DNA from: Gorillibacterium massiliense
GTDB lineage: Bacteria > Bacillota > Bacilli > Paenibacillales > NBRC-103111
NCBI RefSeq assembly: GCF_000455485.1
Contig: NZ_CBQR020000145.1
Span: 1 to 63,319, forward strand
Direction: 5' to 3'
Length of the DNA: 63,319 nucleotides
Shown here: positions 9,319 to 18,140 of the stretch, in pieces
Layout: every line of letters begins with the position of its first letter
How positions within the stretch are numbered: position 1 is the stretch's first letter
Translations under genes and position numbers: made by a program
Notes under the pieces: generated by a model
What the model saw: only the letters and a program-made list of their open reading frames with translations
Databases searched by the model: none
Told to the model about the DNA's origin: nothing

Positions 9319-10260
9319 ATGGCGAATACGACAGCTGCCTCAAAACAAAGCAAGTTCAAGTTCTCAAGCCGTAACTCTACGATTAACGATAAACTATTCG
9401 ATGGCATCGTTTACACCTTTCTGACCCTCTTAATGATCATTACCCTATACCCTTTTATCAATACAATCGCCGTTTCTTTAAACGCCGCTAGCGATTCGGT
9501 CAAAGGGGGGATCTACTTATGGCCGCGAATGTTCTCCTGGGAAAGCTATAAATTTGTGTTCAAAGAAGACTCGATTTACCATGCGACACTCATCTCGGCT
9601 CTTCGTACCGTTATCGGCACGGTCGTTACGGTTTTCAGCTCTGCGATGGTCGCGTACACGATCAGTCGGAAAGATTATGTTCTGCGGAAATTTGTTACCA
9701 TTGCTTTTATTTTGACGATGTATTTTAATGGCGGGTTGATTCCGACTTTCTTGCTCTACCGGGATATGCACTTGGTCAATAACTTTTGGGTCTACATTTT
9801 ACCAGGGATTATCGGCGTGTTTAACTTGATCGTCATCCGTTCCTTTATCGAGCAGCTGCCGGAAAGCATAATCGAGTCGGCTACCATTGATGGAGCGGGA
9901 GATTTTAGATCGTTCGTCAATATCGTACTGCCGCTCAGTCTCCCTGTCCTTGCAACAGTCGCGCTGTTCACGGTTGTCAGTCAATGGAACTCGTGGTTTG
10001 ACGTCATGCTGTACACCTCGTCTCATCAAAACCTCAGCACGTTGCAGTATGAGCTTCAGAAAATTTTGCAGAATTCGAATACGACCAATGATGCGGCATC
10101 TGCGTTTGCGAGTTCGAGTAGCGGATCGACGATGAAGGTTTCCCCAATTTCGGTCCGTGCAACGATGACGATCGTGGCCTCCGTGCCGATGATTATCATC
10201 TATCCGTTCCTGCAGAAGTATTTTGTGAAAGGTATGGTGGTTGGCGGCGTGAAAGGCTGA
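9319..10260 (+). CDS. Sugar ABC transporter permease (LplC-like)
   Basis: This is the second permease of the importer, 313 aa with six predicted helices. The ATPase-contact loop reads ESATIDGAGDFRSFVNIVLPLSLP and the C terminus is the family's typical FVKGMVVGGVKG. An AGAAGGAGG ribosome site precedes the start. It forms the heterodimeric channel with the preceding LplB-like protein. A hairpin after its stop probably ends the operon. Confidence 0.93.
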   Translation: MANTTAASKQSKFKFSSRNSTINDKLFDGIVYTFLTLLMIITLYPFINTIAVSLNAASDSVKGGIYLWPRMFSWESYKFVFKEDSIYHATLISALRTVIGTVVTVFSSAMVAYTISRKDYVLRKFVTIAFILTMYFNGGLIPTFLLYRDMHLVNNFWVYILPGIIGVFNLIVIRSFIEQLPESIIESATIDGAGDFRSFVNIVLPLSLPVLATVALFTVVSQWNSWFDVMLYTSSHQNLSTLQYELQKILQNSNTTNDAASAFASSSSGSTMKVSPISVRATMTIVASVPMIIIYPFLQKYFVKGMVVGGVKG

Positions 10261-10295
10261 TCGGCGGAATGCCGATCGACGGCATTAAGAGACAG

Positions 10296-10325
10296 AGGAA
10301 TCTCCAATGGAGGTTCCTTCTCTTA
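10296..10325 (+). terminator. Probable terminator after the first sugar importer
   Basis: AGGAATCTCC and GGAGGTTCCT pair with one wobble around a three-base loop, followed by TCTCTTATTT. The T run is interrupted, so termination may be partial. Confidence 0.6.
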
Positions 10326-10398
10326 TTTGCAGCTACTTTTTCATCCAGCGACGGAGCCGTAAATCGATTGGTAAATCATCCGGGTACTGTACACAAAC

Positions 10399-10426
10399 TT
10401 GAAAAAAGGATAGGATGTAGTACGAT
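10399..10426 (+). promoter_or_regulatory. Possible promoter of the kinase/regulator/binding-protein operon
   Basis: TTGAAA at 10399-10404 and TACGAT at 10421-10426 are 16 bases apart. Downstream, TGTAAGCCCTTACG at 10494-10507 is an inverted repeat resembling a weak cre site and could modulate it. Both were assigned by eye. Confidence 0.35.
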
Positions 10427-10545
10427 GATGTATCCGAGCGGCAACGATTTGCCAATATTTGCAGGTCGAGCGCTGTTTCAGACAATGAAATTTTGTAAGC
10501 CCTTACGGAATCCAAGTTCCGAATGTCGAAGGGGGGGCCGACTGC

Positions 10546-12309
10546 ATGCGGTCGAAGTTGTCGAGGTTCAATACGCTGCGCAACCAAATGTTGCTTGGCT
10601 TTCTCGCCGTCATGCTGATCATTTTGACGTTTGTCGGTGGGATTACGTTCCATTCGGTCTCGACTCTGCTCAAGAACAACGCGGAGAAGCATATCCAGCA
10701 AACCGCGATTCAGGCCAACGGCCGCCTGGAAGTCATTCTCGAACAGATCAATTCCCTGACGACGTTGGTCTCGACCAACGGGTACGTACAACAGCTGCTT
10801 TTGCAGGAAATGGATGGCTCCCACTCTACCTTCGCGGAACGGCAGGCACTACAGCCTATTATCAATTTGGTTCAAATCTACACAGACGGCATCAAATCCG
10901 TCGAGCTTTACAACAATAGCGGGGCGAGATTGTACCCTCTCGACGGGGGCAGTCTTGGAGACAAGGTACCTAAGGATTGGATCGGGCAGGCGGCGATGGA
11001 GGAAGGAAGTCTCGTGTGGTTCGGCATTGACCCGTCGGATTCCTCATCACTTCTGGCTATTCGGCGGGTCAGCCTTATCGACCGGTATTTCACGTCAGGC
11101 GGCTATTTGCTCATCCGTGCAGACCGCAGCAAGTTTGCCTTGAAAGGCTCATTATCCGGTGAGGGAACAGGGGAGACGGTGCTGCTCCTCGCCGCTGACG
11201 GTCAACTGATCACGTCCAATGACGACACCATATCGCAAAAAACGGCAGTCACGTTGGCGGAGGCATCCAATGATCAGGTGGCTTCCATCGGCAATCGGTC
11301 CTTTATCGTCGTCAAACAGCGCTCATCCGTTACGGGGTGGACGCTGCTCATCTTAACGCCGGTTAGCGCCGTCACCAAAGGGACATCGATTTTGCGCACG
11401 ACCATCGTCGTATCGGCCTGTATAGGCACCGTGTTATTTACCTTGCTTTCGTTTTTCCTGTCTACCATCATCACTCGGCCCGTTTTCAAACTGATCAAAA
11501 CCATGAGAGGCACCCGCCTCGGCATCTTGAAGCCCATCGAACACGTGTCGTCTACCATCGAAATTCAAGAATTGAATTATTCCTATAACAAAATGGTCGA
11601 TAACATCAACGAACTGATCCAGTTGGTGTATGAGAAGGAGCTTTCCCGAAGTCATACCGAGCTAAAAGCGCTTCAAGCCCAAATCAATCCGCACTTTTTG
11701 TTTAATACCCTGGATGCTTTGTACTGGTCACTGCTGGATAAGGATGAAGACAAGCTGGCCGAGTATGTCGTCGCCATGTCCGATTTATTCCGCTATACCA
11801 TCACAGGGCCTAATAAATCCGAATGGGTGAAGCTGCGTGAAGAGTTGGAGCATGTTGAGCGGTATTTGCTCATTATGAAGATGCGTCTGGAAGACCACCT
11901 TGACTGGGAGATCAATGCTCCGCCTGAATACGGAGATGTGGAATTGCCGCGGCTTTTGCTGCAGCCGTTGGTGGAAAATGCCGTTTTGCATGGGGTGGAA
12001 AGTAAGATTGAACCCGGCCGGGTAAGTTTGACGGTTACGAGTGAAGGAGATCGGATCGCCATCACAGTGGAGGACGATGGGGCAGGGATGGACGAGGAGA
12101 AGATGCGGAAACTTGTGGAAGGGCTGGAAAGCGGAAAAGTGCCCTCCTCCAAAAAATCCGGCCTCGGAATCGCCAACGTGCAGCGCAGACTCCAGTTGTT
12201 TTTTGCAGATGAGGTCAACAAGACCGCAGAAATCGCCATCGAAAGTCGGAAAGGCCATGGTACCCGCATAAAAATTCATATACCTATCCATGGAGGGAAC
12301 AAACTATGA
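10546..12309 (+). CDS. YesM-type sensor histidine kinase
   Basis: This is a membrane sensor kinase of 587 aa. Helix 1 (about residues 14-36) and helix 2 (around 285-305) flank an extracellular sensor region. A HAMP-like segment, the QINPHFLFN motif with His383, and an ATPase domain with EDDGAGMD and GLGIANVQRRL follow. The ATG is preceded by GAAGGGGGGG at eight bases. The regulator gene overlaps its stop codon by four bases, and a binding-protein gene overlaps the regulator in the same way. This tight linkage suggests that the binding protein takes part in sensing rather than only in transport. Confidence 0.93.
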   Translation: MRSKLSRFNTLRNQMLLGFLAVMLIILTFVGGITFHSVSTLLKNNAEKHIQQTAIQANGRLEVILEQINSLTTLVSTNGYVQQLLLQEMDGSHSTFAERQALQPIINLVQIYTDGIKSVELYNNSGARLYPLDGGSLGDKVPKDWIGQAAMEEGSLVWFGIDPSDSSSLLAIRRVSLIDRYFTSGGYLLIRADRSKFALKGSLSGEGTGETVLLLAADGQLITSNDDTISQKTAVTLAEASNDQVASIGNRSFIVVKQRSSVTGWTLLILTPVSAVTKGTSILRTTIVVSACIGTVLFTLLSFFLSTIITRPVFKLIKTMRGTRLGILKPIEHVSSTIEIQELNYSYNKMVDNINELIQLVYEKELSRSHTELKALQAQINPHFLFNTLDALYWSLLDKDEDKLAEYVVAMSDLFRYTITGPNKSEWVKLREELEHVERYLLIMKMRLEDHLDWEINAPPEYGDVELPRLLLQPLVENAVLHGVESKIEPGRVSLTVTSEGDRIAITVEDDGAGMDEEKMRKLVEGLESGKVPSSKKSGLGIANVQRRLQLFFADEVNKTAEIAIESRKGHGTRIKIHIPIHGGNKL

Positions 12310-13106
12310 GGAACAGAACGATCCTTATCGTCGACGATGAGCTGAGATCGAGAGAAGGTATGAAGAAACTATTGGGGGTATGGGCAGCCGGGCAATATGA
12401 GATCCTCACCGCAGGCAACGGGGTGGCTGCTTTGGAAATTCTGGAGAGCGTTCCGGTGGATCTCGTCATCACCGACATTCGCATGCCGGAAATCAACGGA
12501 CTTACTTTGGTGAGCCGAATGAAGGAAAATCGGATGATGCGCCAGCCTTCCGTTATTCTCATTTCCGGCCATGCCGAGTTTGAATATGCCCAGCAAGCAA
12601 TCCATTTGTCTGTTGCGGATTATTTGCTGAAGCCGGTCAGTAGAGAAAAACTATACGCAGCCGTAGAGGAGGCTCTTAAAGCTGGGGAAGAGCGGGACCG
12701 CATCGGCTTCATGCAAAAGATGGCCGACCCGCAATTGATGGCGGTTAAGGACCAAGAAGCCGCATTAAGCGATCCCGTTCGCCAGGCGATTGAATATGTG
12801 GAAATGCATATCGAGGAGGCCATCAGCCTGAAGGATGTCGCTGAGCATGTTCACCTGAACGGGAGCTATTTCAGCGTGCTTTTCAAAGATCAGATCCAGA
12901 TGAATTTCACCGAATACGTAGCCCGCAGAAAATTGCAGAAAGCGAAGGAGCTGCTGCTGAAAACGAATCTGCCCATAGCGGAGATTGCTGACCGTATCGG
13001 TTATCAGACCGTCAAATATTTCAACAAGCTGTTTAAGGATAATGAAGGGATGAGCCCGGGGCAGTACCGATCCATGCGGAACGAAATGGAAGCGAGTGTC
13101 CAATGA
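12306..13106 (+). CDS. Response regulator with AraC DNA-binding domain (short form)
   Basis: This cytoplasmic regulator of 266 aa has a receiver domain at residues 1-125 with acidic pocket DDE and phospho-acceptor Asp57 in ITDIRMP, and an AraC domain at about 165-266 ending GMSPGQYRSM. Unlike the 523-residue YesN-type protein upstream, it lacks the long middle region, so the two DNA-binding systems in the first 14 kb are of different subtypes. Its ATG overlaps the kinase stop by four bases and its own stop overlaps the next start by four. It probably controls the importer that starts at 14613. Confidence 0.93.
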   Translation: MRNRTILIVDDELRSREGMKKLLGVWAAGQYEILTAGNGVAALEILESVPVDLVITDIRMPEINGLTLVSRMKENRMMRQPSVILISGHAEFEYAQQAIHLSVADYLLKPVSREKLYAAVEEALKAGEERDRIGFMQKMADPQLMAVKDQEAALSDPVRQAIEYVEMHIEEAISLKDVAEHVHLNGSYFSVLFKDQIQMNFTEYVARRKLQKAKELLLKTNLPIAEIADRIGYQTVKYFNKLFKDNEGMSPGQYRSMRNEMEASVQ

Positions 13107-14425
13107 AGAGAGCATTATTATTTTGCGCTCTGCTCATGACGTTGCTGCTGCTTGCAACAGCTTGCAGAGGCGGTAACGGAGAGAGCGGCGATGCCGTTAA
13201 ACCGAGCGATGGAACGGCTGCGGGTGAGAAAATCACCCTCAAATTGATGCATCTGTGGCCGGACGGCAACAATTCCGCGCAGAACAAAATGGTAAAAGAA
13301 ATCGTCGAGGAATTCGAAGACGCCAATCCGAATATCACGATCGCCACGGAAGTTCTGGATAACGAGCAGTACAAGAGCAAGTTGAAAGTGTTGGCCGCAG
13401 CCAACGTTCTGCCGGACATCGGGTTCACCTGGGCAGCCGGTTTCATGGATCCCTATGTGGGCGGTAACAAGTTTGCTCCGTTGGACGATCTTTTGCAGGA
13501 CGAGTTGAAGGGAAAATTCGTAACCGGCACGACGGAAGCGTTCTCTTTTTATGGGAAAACCTATGCCCTCCCAGTGGAGCTGAACATTGTTCCGGTCTAT
13601 TACAACAAAGAAATATTCGCCAAATATAACCTGCAGCCGCCTGGAACCTTGGATGACCTCAAAGCCATAATAAAAACGTTGAACCAAAACGGTGTAACCC
13701 CGGTTACGCTTGGCGGGAAGGACGGTTGGCCGGCTTCCTTCTGGTATATGTACCTGGCCGACCGCATCGGGGGAGCGGATTTGATGGATAAAGCCGTCGC
13801 GGGCAAAGACTTCACCGATCCTTCCTTGCTTGAGGCTGCGAAACAAGTGCAAGATTTGGTGGACCGAAATACGTTCATCAAAGGCTATAACGGACTATCG
13901 AATGACGAAGCTAAAGCACAGTTCATGAACGGGAAATCGGCCATGTTCGCCATGGGTACTTGGGAAGTGCCGAACTACACGACCGCTGGGGATGTATCCC
14001 AAGCGTTTAAAGACAAGATCGGTTATTTCAAATTTCCAGCGGTAACAGGCGGCAAAGGCAGTGTGGACGATTGGGTCGGCGGCCCGGGGGTGGGGTTATT
14101 CGTTTCCCAAAATTCCAAGCATATCGAAGAGGCCAAAAAATTCGTCAGCTTCTTCGTGCAAAAATGGGGAGAGCATTCCGTAGTGGACGCGGGTGTCATT
14201 CCCGCTACGAAAGTTGATACTTCCATGGTCAAGCTTCCGAAAATGTTCATCGATCTGTTGAACGAATTGAACAAGGCCAATCGAGTCACCTTGTATCTGG
14301 ATACCCAGATGAAACCGGGCGCTTCCAGTACGCATATCAACCAGGTTCAAGCACTGTTCGGAGAGGCGGTTACGCCGGAGGAGTTCATCAAGAAGCAGGA
14401 TGAGGCGCTGAAAGCGGGCAAGTAA
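13103..14425 (+). CDS. Extracellular solute-binding lipoprotein in a two-component operon
   Basis: This is a family 1 solute-binding protein of 440 aa, with a signal peptide ending in lipobox LATAC (Cys21) and mature domain beginning KITLKLMHLWP. The start ATG overlaps the preceding regulator's stop by four bases. A terminator follows, so no permease is in its transcript. It may deliver substrate to the importer downstream, whose own binding protein starts at 14613, or act as an extracytoplasmic co-receptor for the kinase at 10546. The second reading fits the coupling better, but the sequence does not decide it. Confidence 0.9.
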   Translation: MKRALLFCALLMTLLLLATACRGGNGESGDAVKPSDGTAAGEKITLKLMHLWPDGNNSAQNKMVKEIVEEFEDANPNITIATEVLDNEQYKSKLKVLAAANVLPDIGFTWAAGFMDPYVGGNKFAPLDDLLQDELKGKFVTGTTEAFSFYGKTYALPVELNIVPVYYNKEIFAKYNLQPPGTLDDLKAIIKTLNQNGVTPVTLGGKDGWPASFWYMYLADRIGGADLMDKAVAGKDFTDPSLLEAAKQVQDLVDRNTFIKGYNGLSNDEAKAQFMNGKSAMFAMGTWEVPNYTTAGDVSQAFKDKIGYFKFPAVTGGKGSVDDWVGGPGVGLFVSQNSKHIEEAKKFVSFFVQKWGEHSVVDAGVIPATKVDTSMVKLPKMFIDLLNELNKANRVTLYLDTQMKPGASSTHINQVQALFGEAVTPEEFIKKQDEALKAGK

Positions 14426-14444
14426 TCGAAGAAGACGTGCATAG

Positions 14445-14478
14445 AAGACACCAGGGAGAAATCCTTCGGTGTCTTTTT
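14445..14478 (+). terminator. Rho-independent terminator after the sensing tricistron
   Basis: AAGACACC and GGTGTCTT pair and are followed by TTTT. It separates the kinase/regulator/binding-protein unit from the importer operon. Confidence 0.8.
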
Positions 14479-14550
14479 GTATTTAACCGGATCTAAAAAT
14501 AGTGGAACTTTTCCCAAAACCCGTTCCTTATGCGATTTCATTTATCGCTC

Positions 14551-14572
14551 TATAATTATGAATGCGGTTACA
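14551..14572 (+). promoter_or_regulatory. TATAAT box followed by CcpA-type (cre) operator
   Basis: TATAAT at 14551-14556 is followed two bases later by TGAATGCGGTTACA at 14559-14572, one mismatch from the cre consensus. The layout copies that upstream of the binding-protein gene at 6496. The -35 region is poor, as expected for an activator-dependent, catabolite-repressed promoter. Confidence 0.6.
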
Positions 14573-14612
14573 TTCAACCGATCATAGTTAGAGGGAAAAA
14601 GGGAGGATAAGT

Positions 14613-16034
14613 ATGAAACGCATGAAACGTACGATTGCCGGTGTATCTGCAGTACTTATGATGTCATCTGTTTTTGCCGCTTGCGGCGGAAACTCGGACA
14701 GCAAAGAAAGCTCTAGCCCGGCTGAAAGTTCAAATGCAGCAGCTACCGCATCACCTTCGACTACACCTGTAGTAAACTCGGTTGGAAGCGGTAAAGTCAC
14801 CATCAACCTTTGGAGCTTTACCGACGAAATTCCCAACATGACCAAAAAGTATATCGAAACCCATCCGAACGCTGATGTAACGTTTAAAACAACGGTTATC
14901 GCAACCACGGATGGCGCTTATCAGCCGGCTCTTGACCAGGCACTGGCTGCCGGCGGTAAAGATGCACCTGACATCTATGCAGCTGAATCTGCGTTCGTCC
15001 TCAAGTACACCCAAGGCGACGCATCCGATTTTGCAGCTAATTATGCCGATCTCGGCCTTACCGATCAATTGGTGAAGGACGCTGGTATCGCTCAATACTC
15101 CGTTGATATCGGCTCCAAGGACGGCAAATTGAAAGGCCTTGGCTATCAAGCAACTGGCGGTGCTTTCATTTATCGCCGTTCGATCGCTAAAGACGTATTC
15201 GGATCAGACGATCCAGCAACCATCAAGGCCGCAGTCGGTCCTGGCTGGGATAAGTTCTTCGATGCAGCTGATAAATTGAAAGCTAAAGGCTACGCCATCG
15301 TTTCCGGCGACGGCGACATGTGGCACCCGATCGAAAACAGCTCCGACACAGGTTGGCTTGTTAATGACAAGCTGCATATCGATCCGAAGCGCGAAGCGTT
15401 CCTGGATTACTCTAAGAAACTGACAGATAACGGTTACAGCAACGGCACGAAAGACTGGACGGATGCTTGGTATGCGGATATGTCCGGTTCTGGCGCTAAA
15501 CCGGTATTCGGCTTCTTCGGTCCTGCTTGGCTGATCAACTATGTTATGAATGGTCAAGTTAAAGGCACCAATGGCGACTGGGCGGTTACTGAGCCGACGA
15601 CAGGATTCTTCTGGGGCGGCACTTGGCTCCTCGCCAACAAGGACGTTGCCAAGGATGATGCAAAGTCCAAGGCTGTAGCTGACTTCATCAAGTTTGTTAC
15701 TCTCGACACCTCTGATACGGGCCTCCAAACTTACTGGGCAAATGGTACGATGGATGCTTCCAAGCAAGGAACGAAGGACAGTGTTGCTTCTGCCGTTGTT
15801 ATGTCGAAGGCTGATGGAACCGTTCCGCTGCTCGGCGGACAAAACATGTTTGACGTATTCGTTCCGGCAAATGCCAACGCTAATGGTAAAAACCTGACGC
15901 AGTACGACGAAACGATCAACCAAATCTGGCGCGATCAAGTAACCGCATACGCTACAGGCAAAAAGAGTAAAGAGGATGCAATCAAATCCTTTAAACAAAC
16001 GGTTAAAGACCAATTGAATATCGATAGCGAATAA
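14613..16034 (+). CDS. Extracellular sugar-binding lipoprotein
   Basis: This is a CUT1-type carbohydrate-binding lipoprotein of 473 aa. The signal peptide ends VFAAC with lipidated Cys24, followed by a Ser/Ala/Thr-rich linker and the mature start VTINLWSFTDEIPN. Two permeases and a GH43 enzyme follow, so the ligand is probably a xylo- or arabino-oligosaccharide. A cre-like operator overlaps its promoter and a hairpin separates it from the permease. The preceding tricistron is the likely regulatory system. Confidence 0.92.
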   Translation: MKRMKRTIAGVSAVLMMSSVFAACGGNSDSKESSSPAESSNAAATASPSTTPVVNSVGSGKVTINLWSFTDEIPNMTKKYIETHPNADVTFKTTVIATTDGAYQPALDQALAAGGKDAPDIYAAESAFVLKYTQGDASDFAANYADLGLTDQLVKDAGIAQYSVDIGSKDGKLKGLGYQATGGAFIYRRSIAKDVFGSDDPATIKAAVGPGWDKFFDAADKLKAKGYAIVSGDGDMWHPIENSSDTGWLVNDKLHIDPKREAFLDYSKKLTDNGYSNGTKDWTDAWYADMSGSGAKPVFGFFGPAWLINYVMNGQVKGTNGDWAVTEPTTGFFWGGTWLLANKDVAKDDAKSKAVADFIKFVTLDTSDTGLQTYWANGTMDASKQGTKDSVASAVVMSKADGTVPLLGGQNMFDVFVPANANANGKNLTQYDETINQIWRDQVTAYATGKKSKEDAIKSFKQTVKDQLNIDSE

Positions 16035-16050
16035 AAATAAATGGCGCCGA

Positions 16051-16076
16051 AGGGGCGGGGAGTTTTTCCCGCCCCT
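16051..16076 (+). terminator. Intercistronic hairpin between binding protein and permease
   Basis: AGGGGCGGG and CCCGCCCCT form a GC-rich stem with an eight-base loop and only a short T tract after. It probably limits read-through or stabilises the upstream message. Confidence 0.65.
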
Positions 16077-16100
16077 TTATACAATGGATGGGGTGAGAGT

Positions 16101-17075
16101 ATGCGCCGCAAAGGAATTAACTATTCGAAATTTGGCTATATCTTTAGCGCTCCTTTTATACTTGCTTTTCTGATTTTTTCGTTATACCCGATTTTATACA
16201 CCGCAGCGATCGGGTTCACCGATTTGCACGGATTAATTCCGAAACCAATTCATATTTTGGATAATCCATTTCAGAACTTTAAAGATCTCCTGTTCCATAA
16301 CCAATTGTTTAAACAGTCTCTAATCAATACCTTCATCCTTTGGATTGTCAACTTCATTCCGCAGATCCTTCTTGCGCTTTTACTTACTGCCTGGTTTACC
16401 AACAAACGTCTCAGCATAAAGGGGCAAGGTGCGTTCAAGGTTCTGCTCTACATGCCGAATATTATCACGGCGAGTACGATCGCTGTGCTTTTTAGCTCTT
16501 TGTTCGGTTATCCGATAGGGCCGGTTAACAGTATCCTTCACTCTCTGGGCATAACGGACACACCGATCTTCTTCCTTAATGACCGGAATACGGCCAGAGG
16601 CATCATTTCCTTCATTCAGTTCTGGATGTGGTACGGCAACACGATGATCGTCCTTATCGCAGGCGTTCTGGGTATAAATCCCGCGCTTTTTGAAGCGGCC
16701 TCTATCGACGGCGCCAATGGTTGGCAAACCTTTTTCCGTGTTACCTTGCCGAGTCTCCGCACGATCTTGACTTACAGCTTGGTTACTTCGATGATCGGCG
16801 GCTTGCAAATGTTCGATATTCCGCAATTGTTCCTCACGCCTGCCGGTGGTCCAGATAATGCAACGCTCACGACATCTGTATTCATTTATGGGCAAGCGTT
16901 TAAGGGCAGCTACTTGTATAACCGCGCGGCGGCGGCAAGCATGATCATGTTCGTGATCGCGGGAGTATTGTCGGCCATTCTTTTCTACTTGATGCGCGAC
17001 CGCGATGCGGCCAAACTCAAGAAACGTGATAAAATGCGTAAAAAAGCTGCAAAAGCAGCAATAAAGGGGGCGTAA
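16101..17075 (+). CDS. Sugar ABC transporter permease (CUT1, MalF/UgpA-like)
   Basis: This is an integral membrane permease of 324 aa with six predicted helices and the ATPase-contact loop EAASIDGANGWQTFFRVTLPS. The ATG at 16101 was chosen because GGGGTGAG lies four to ten bases before it; an in-frame ATG at 16041 would place translation across the intercistronic hairpin and has no ribosome site. The C terminus is strongly basic. The partner permease begins three bases after its stop. Confidence 0.92.
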   Translation: MRRKGINYSKFGYIFSAPFILAFLIFSLYPILYTAAIGFTDLHGLIPKPIHILDNPFQNFKDLLFHNQLFKQSLINTFILWIVNFIPQILLALLLTAWFTNKRLSIKGQGAFKVLLYMPNIITASTIAVLFSSLFGYPIGPVNSILHSLGITDTPIFFLNDRNTARGIISFIQFWMWYGNTMIVLIAGVLGINPALFEAASIDGANGWQTFFRVTLPSLRTILTYSLVTSMIGGLQMFDIPQLFLTPAGGPDNATLTTSVFIYGQAFKGSYLYNRAAAASMIMFVIAGVLSAILFYLMRDRDAAKLKKRDKMRKKAAKAAIKGA

Positions 17076-17078
17076 TCC

Positions 17079-17936
17079 ATGGCGAAAATACAAAGTAGCG
17101 GAAACGCCTCCCGAAAAGTAAATAAAACGATCATTTATGTCGTCTGCATCTTACTTGCGGTGCTCAGCATCCTTCCGTTCTGGATCATGTTCGTGAACGC
17201 AACGCGTTCGACGCCGCAAATCCAAAGCGGTATTTCCCTTATTCCATCCACACACTTATCGGCCAACTGGCATGTGATACTCGAAAAGAAAACCTTCGAT
17301 CCTATCAAAGGGTTTCTGAACTCGCTCATGATTTCCGGCGGCGCCACCATCTGTACGGTATATTTTTCGTCTCTGACCGCCTATGCGCTAGTGGCCTACC
17401 ACTGGAAAGCGCGCCAGCCGTTCTTTACGTTCATCATGGCCGTGATGATGATTCCGTCGCAAGCAAGCGCTATCGGCTTCTATCAGTTTATGTATCACAT
17501 GCATTGGACGAACAACTTCTTACCGCTCATTCTTCCAGCCATTGCCGCTCCGGCAGTCGTTTTTTTCATGCGTCAGTACCTGCTTGCCACGCTCTCGATG
17601 GAGATCGTTGAGGCGGCGCGCATCGACGGTTGCGGCGAGTTAGCTACCTTCAACCGGATCATCATGCCGATCATGGTACCGGCAGTGGCGACGCAAGCGA
17701 TCTTTGCCTTTGTTGCCAACTGGAATAACCTGTTTATGCCGATGATCCTGCTGACGCAGAAGGAAAAGTATACCTTGCCGATCATGGTAAGCTTGCTGCG
17801 CGGCGACATTTACAAAACAGAGTTCGGCACGATTTATTTAGGCTTATCCCTGACTGCGCTGCCGCTGTTTGTGATTTACTTCCTGCTTTCACGGTATATT
17901 ATCGCGGGCGTGGCTCTTGGAGGCGTGAAAGAGTAA
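17079..17936 (+). CDS. Sugar ABC transporter permease (CUT1, MalG/UgpE-like)
   Basis: This is the second channel subunit, 285 aa, with six helices, the contact loop EAARIDGCGELATFNRIIMPIM and the typical C terminus IIAGVALGGVKE. Its start lies just after the preceding permease, with an AAAGGGGG ribosome site. Together with the binding lipoprotein it forms an importer without its own ATPase. Confidence 0.93.
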   Translation: MAKIQSSGNASRKVNKTIIYVVCILLAVLSILPFWIMFVNATRSTPQIQSGISLIPSTHLSANWHVILEKKTFDPIKGFLNSLMISGGATICTVYFSSLTAYALVAYHWKARQPFFTFIMAVMMIPSQASAIGFYQFMYHMHWTNNFLPLILPAIAAPAVVFFMRQYLLATLSMEIVEAARIDGCGELATFNRIIMPIMVPAVATQAIFAFVANWNNLFMPMILLTQKEKYTLPIMVSLLRGDIYKTEFGTIYLGLSLTALPLFVIYFLLSRYIIAGVALGGVKE

Positions 17937-18011
17937 GTTGTTATTCCCTTCAAAACAAGTCCCAAATAGTATGAATCCATAGGGAAATAAGCGTGGGTGA
18001 CAATTGCAGCT

Positions 18012-18056
18012 GCTGCACTTTTGGCCGTTTTACGGTAGCTTGGTCAGAAGTGCAGC
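18012..18056 (+). terminator. Hairpin between the permease and GH43 genes
   Basis: GCTGCACTT and AAGTGCAGC pair around a 27-base spacer. No T run follows, so it may be an RNA-processing or weak pausing structure rather than a full terminator. Confidence 0.4.
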
Positions 18057-18084
18057 GCTTCACGCGCATCTTCATGGATATATT

Positions 18085-18112
18085 TTGCAATAATAGGATA
18101 AAATATTATATT
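18085..18112 (+). promoter_or_regulatory. Possible promoter of the GH43 gene
   Basis: TTGCAA at 18085-18090 and TATATT at 18107-18112 are 16 bases apart in a very AT-rich stretch just before the gene. It would allow the enzyme to be made independently of the importer. Assigned by eye. Confidence 0.35.
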
Positions 18113-18140
18113 TTTCATACTTAAGATAGGAGAAAAAAAT

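Noticed and set aside
10269-10919. 216-codon plus-strand frame before and inside the kinase gene
   Set aside because: It runs through a hairpin and a leader region and then out of frame over a well-supported kinase; no ribosome site.
16041-16100. Upstream start for the permease at 16101
   Set aside because: It would translate through the intercistronic hairpin and lacks a ribosome site, whereas 16101 has one.
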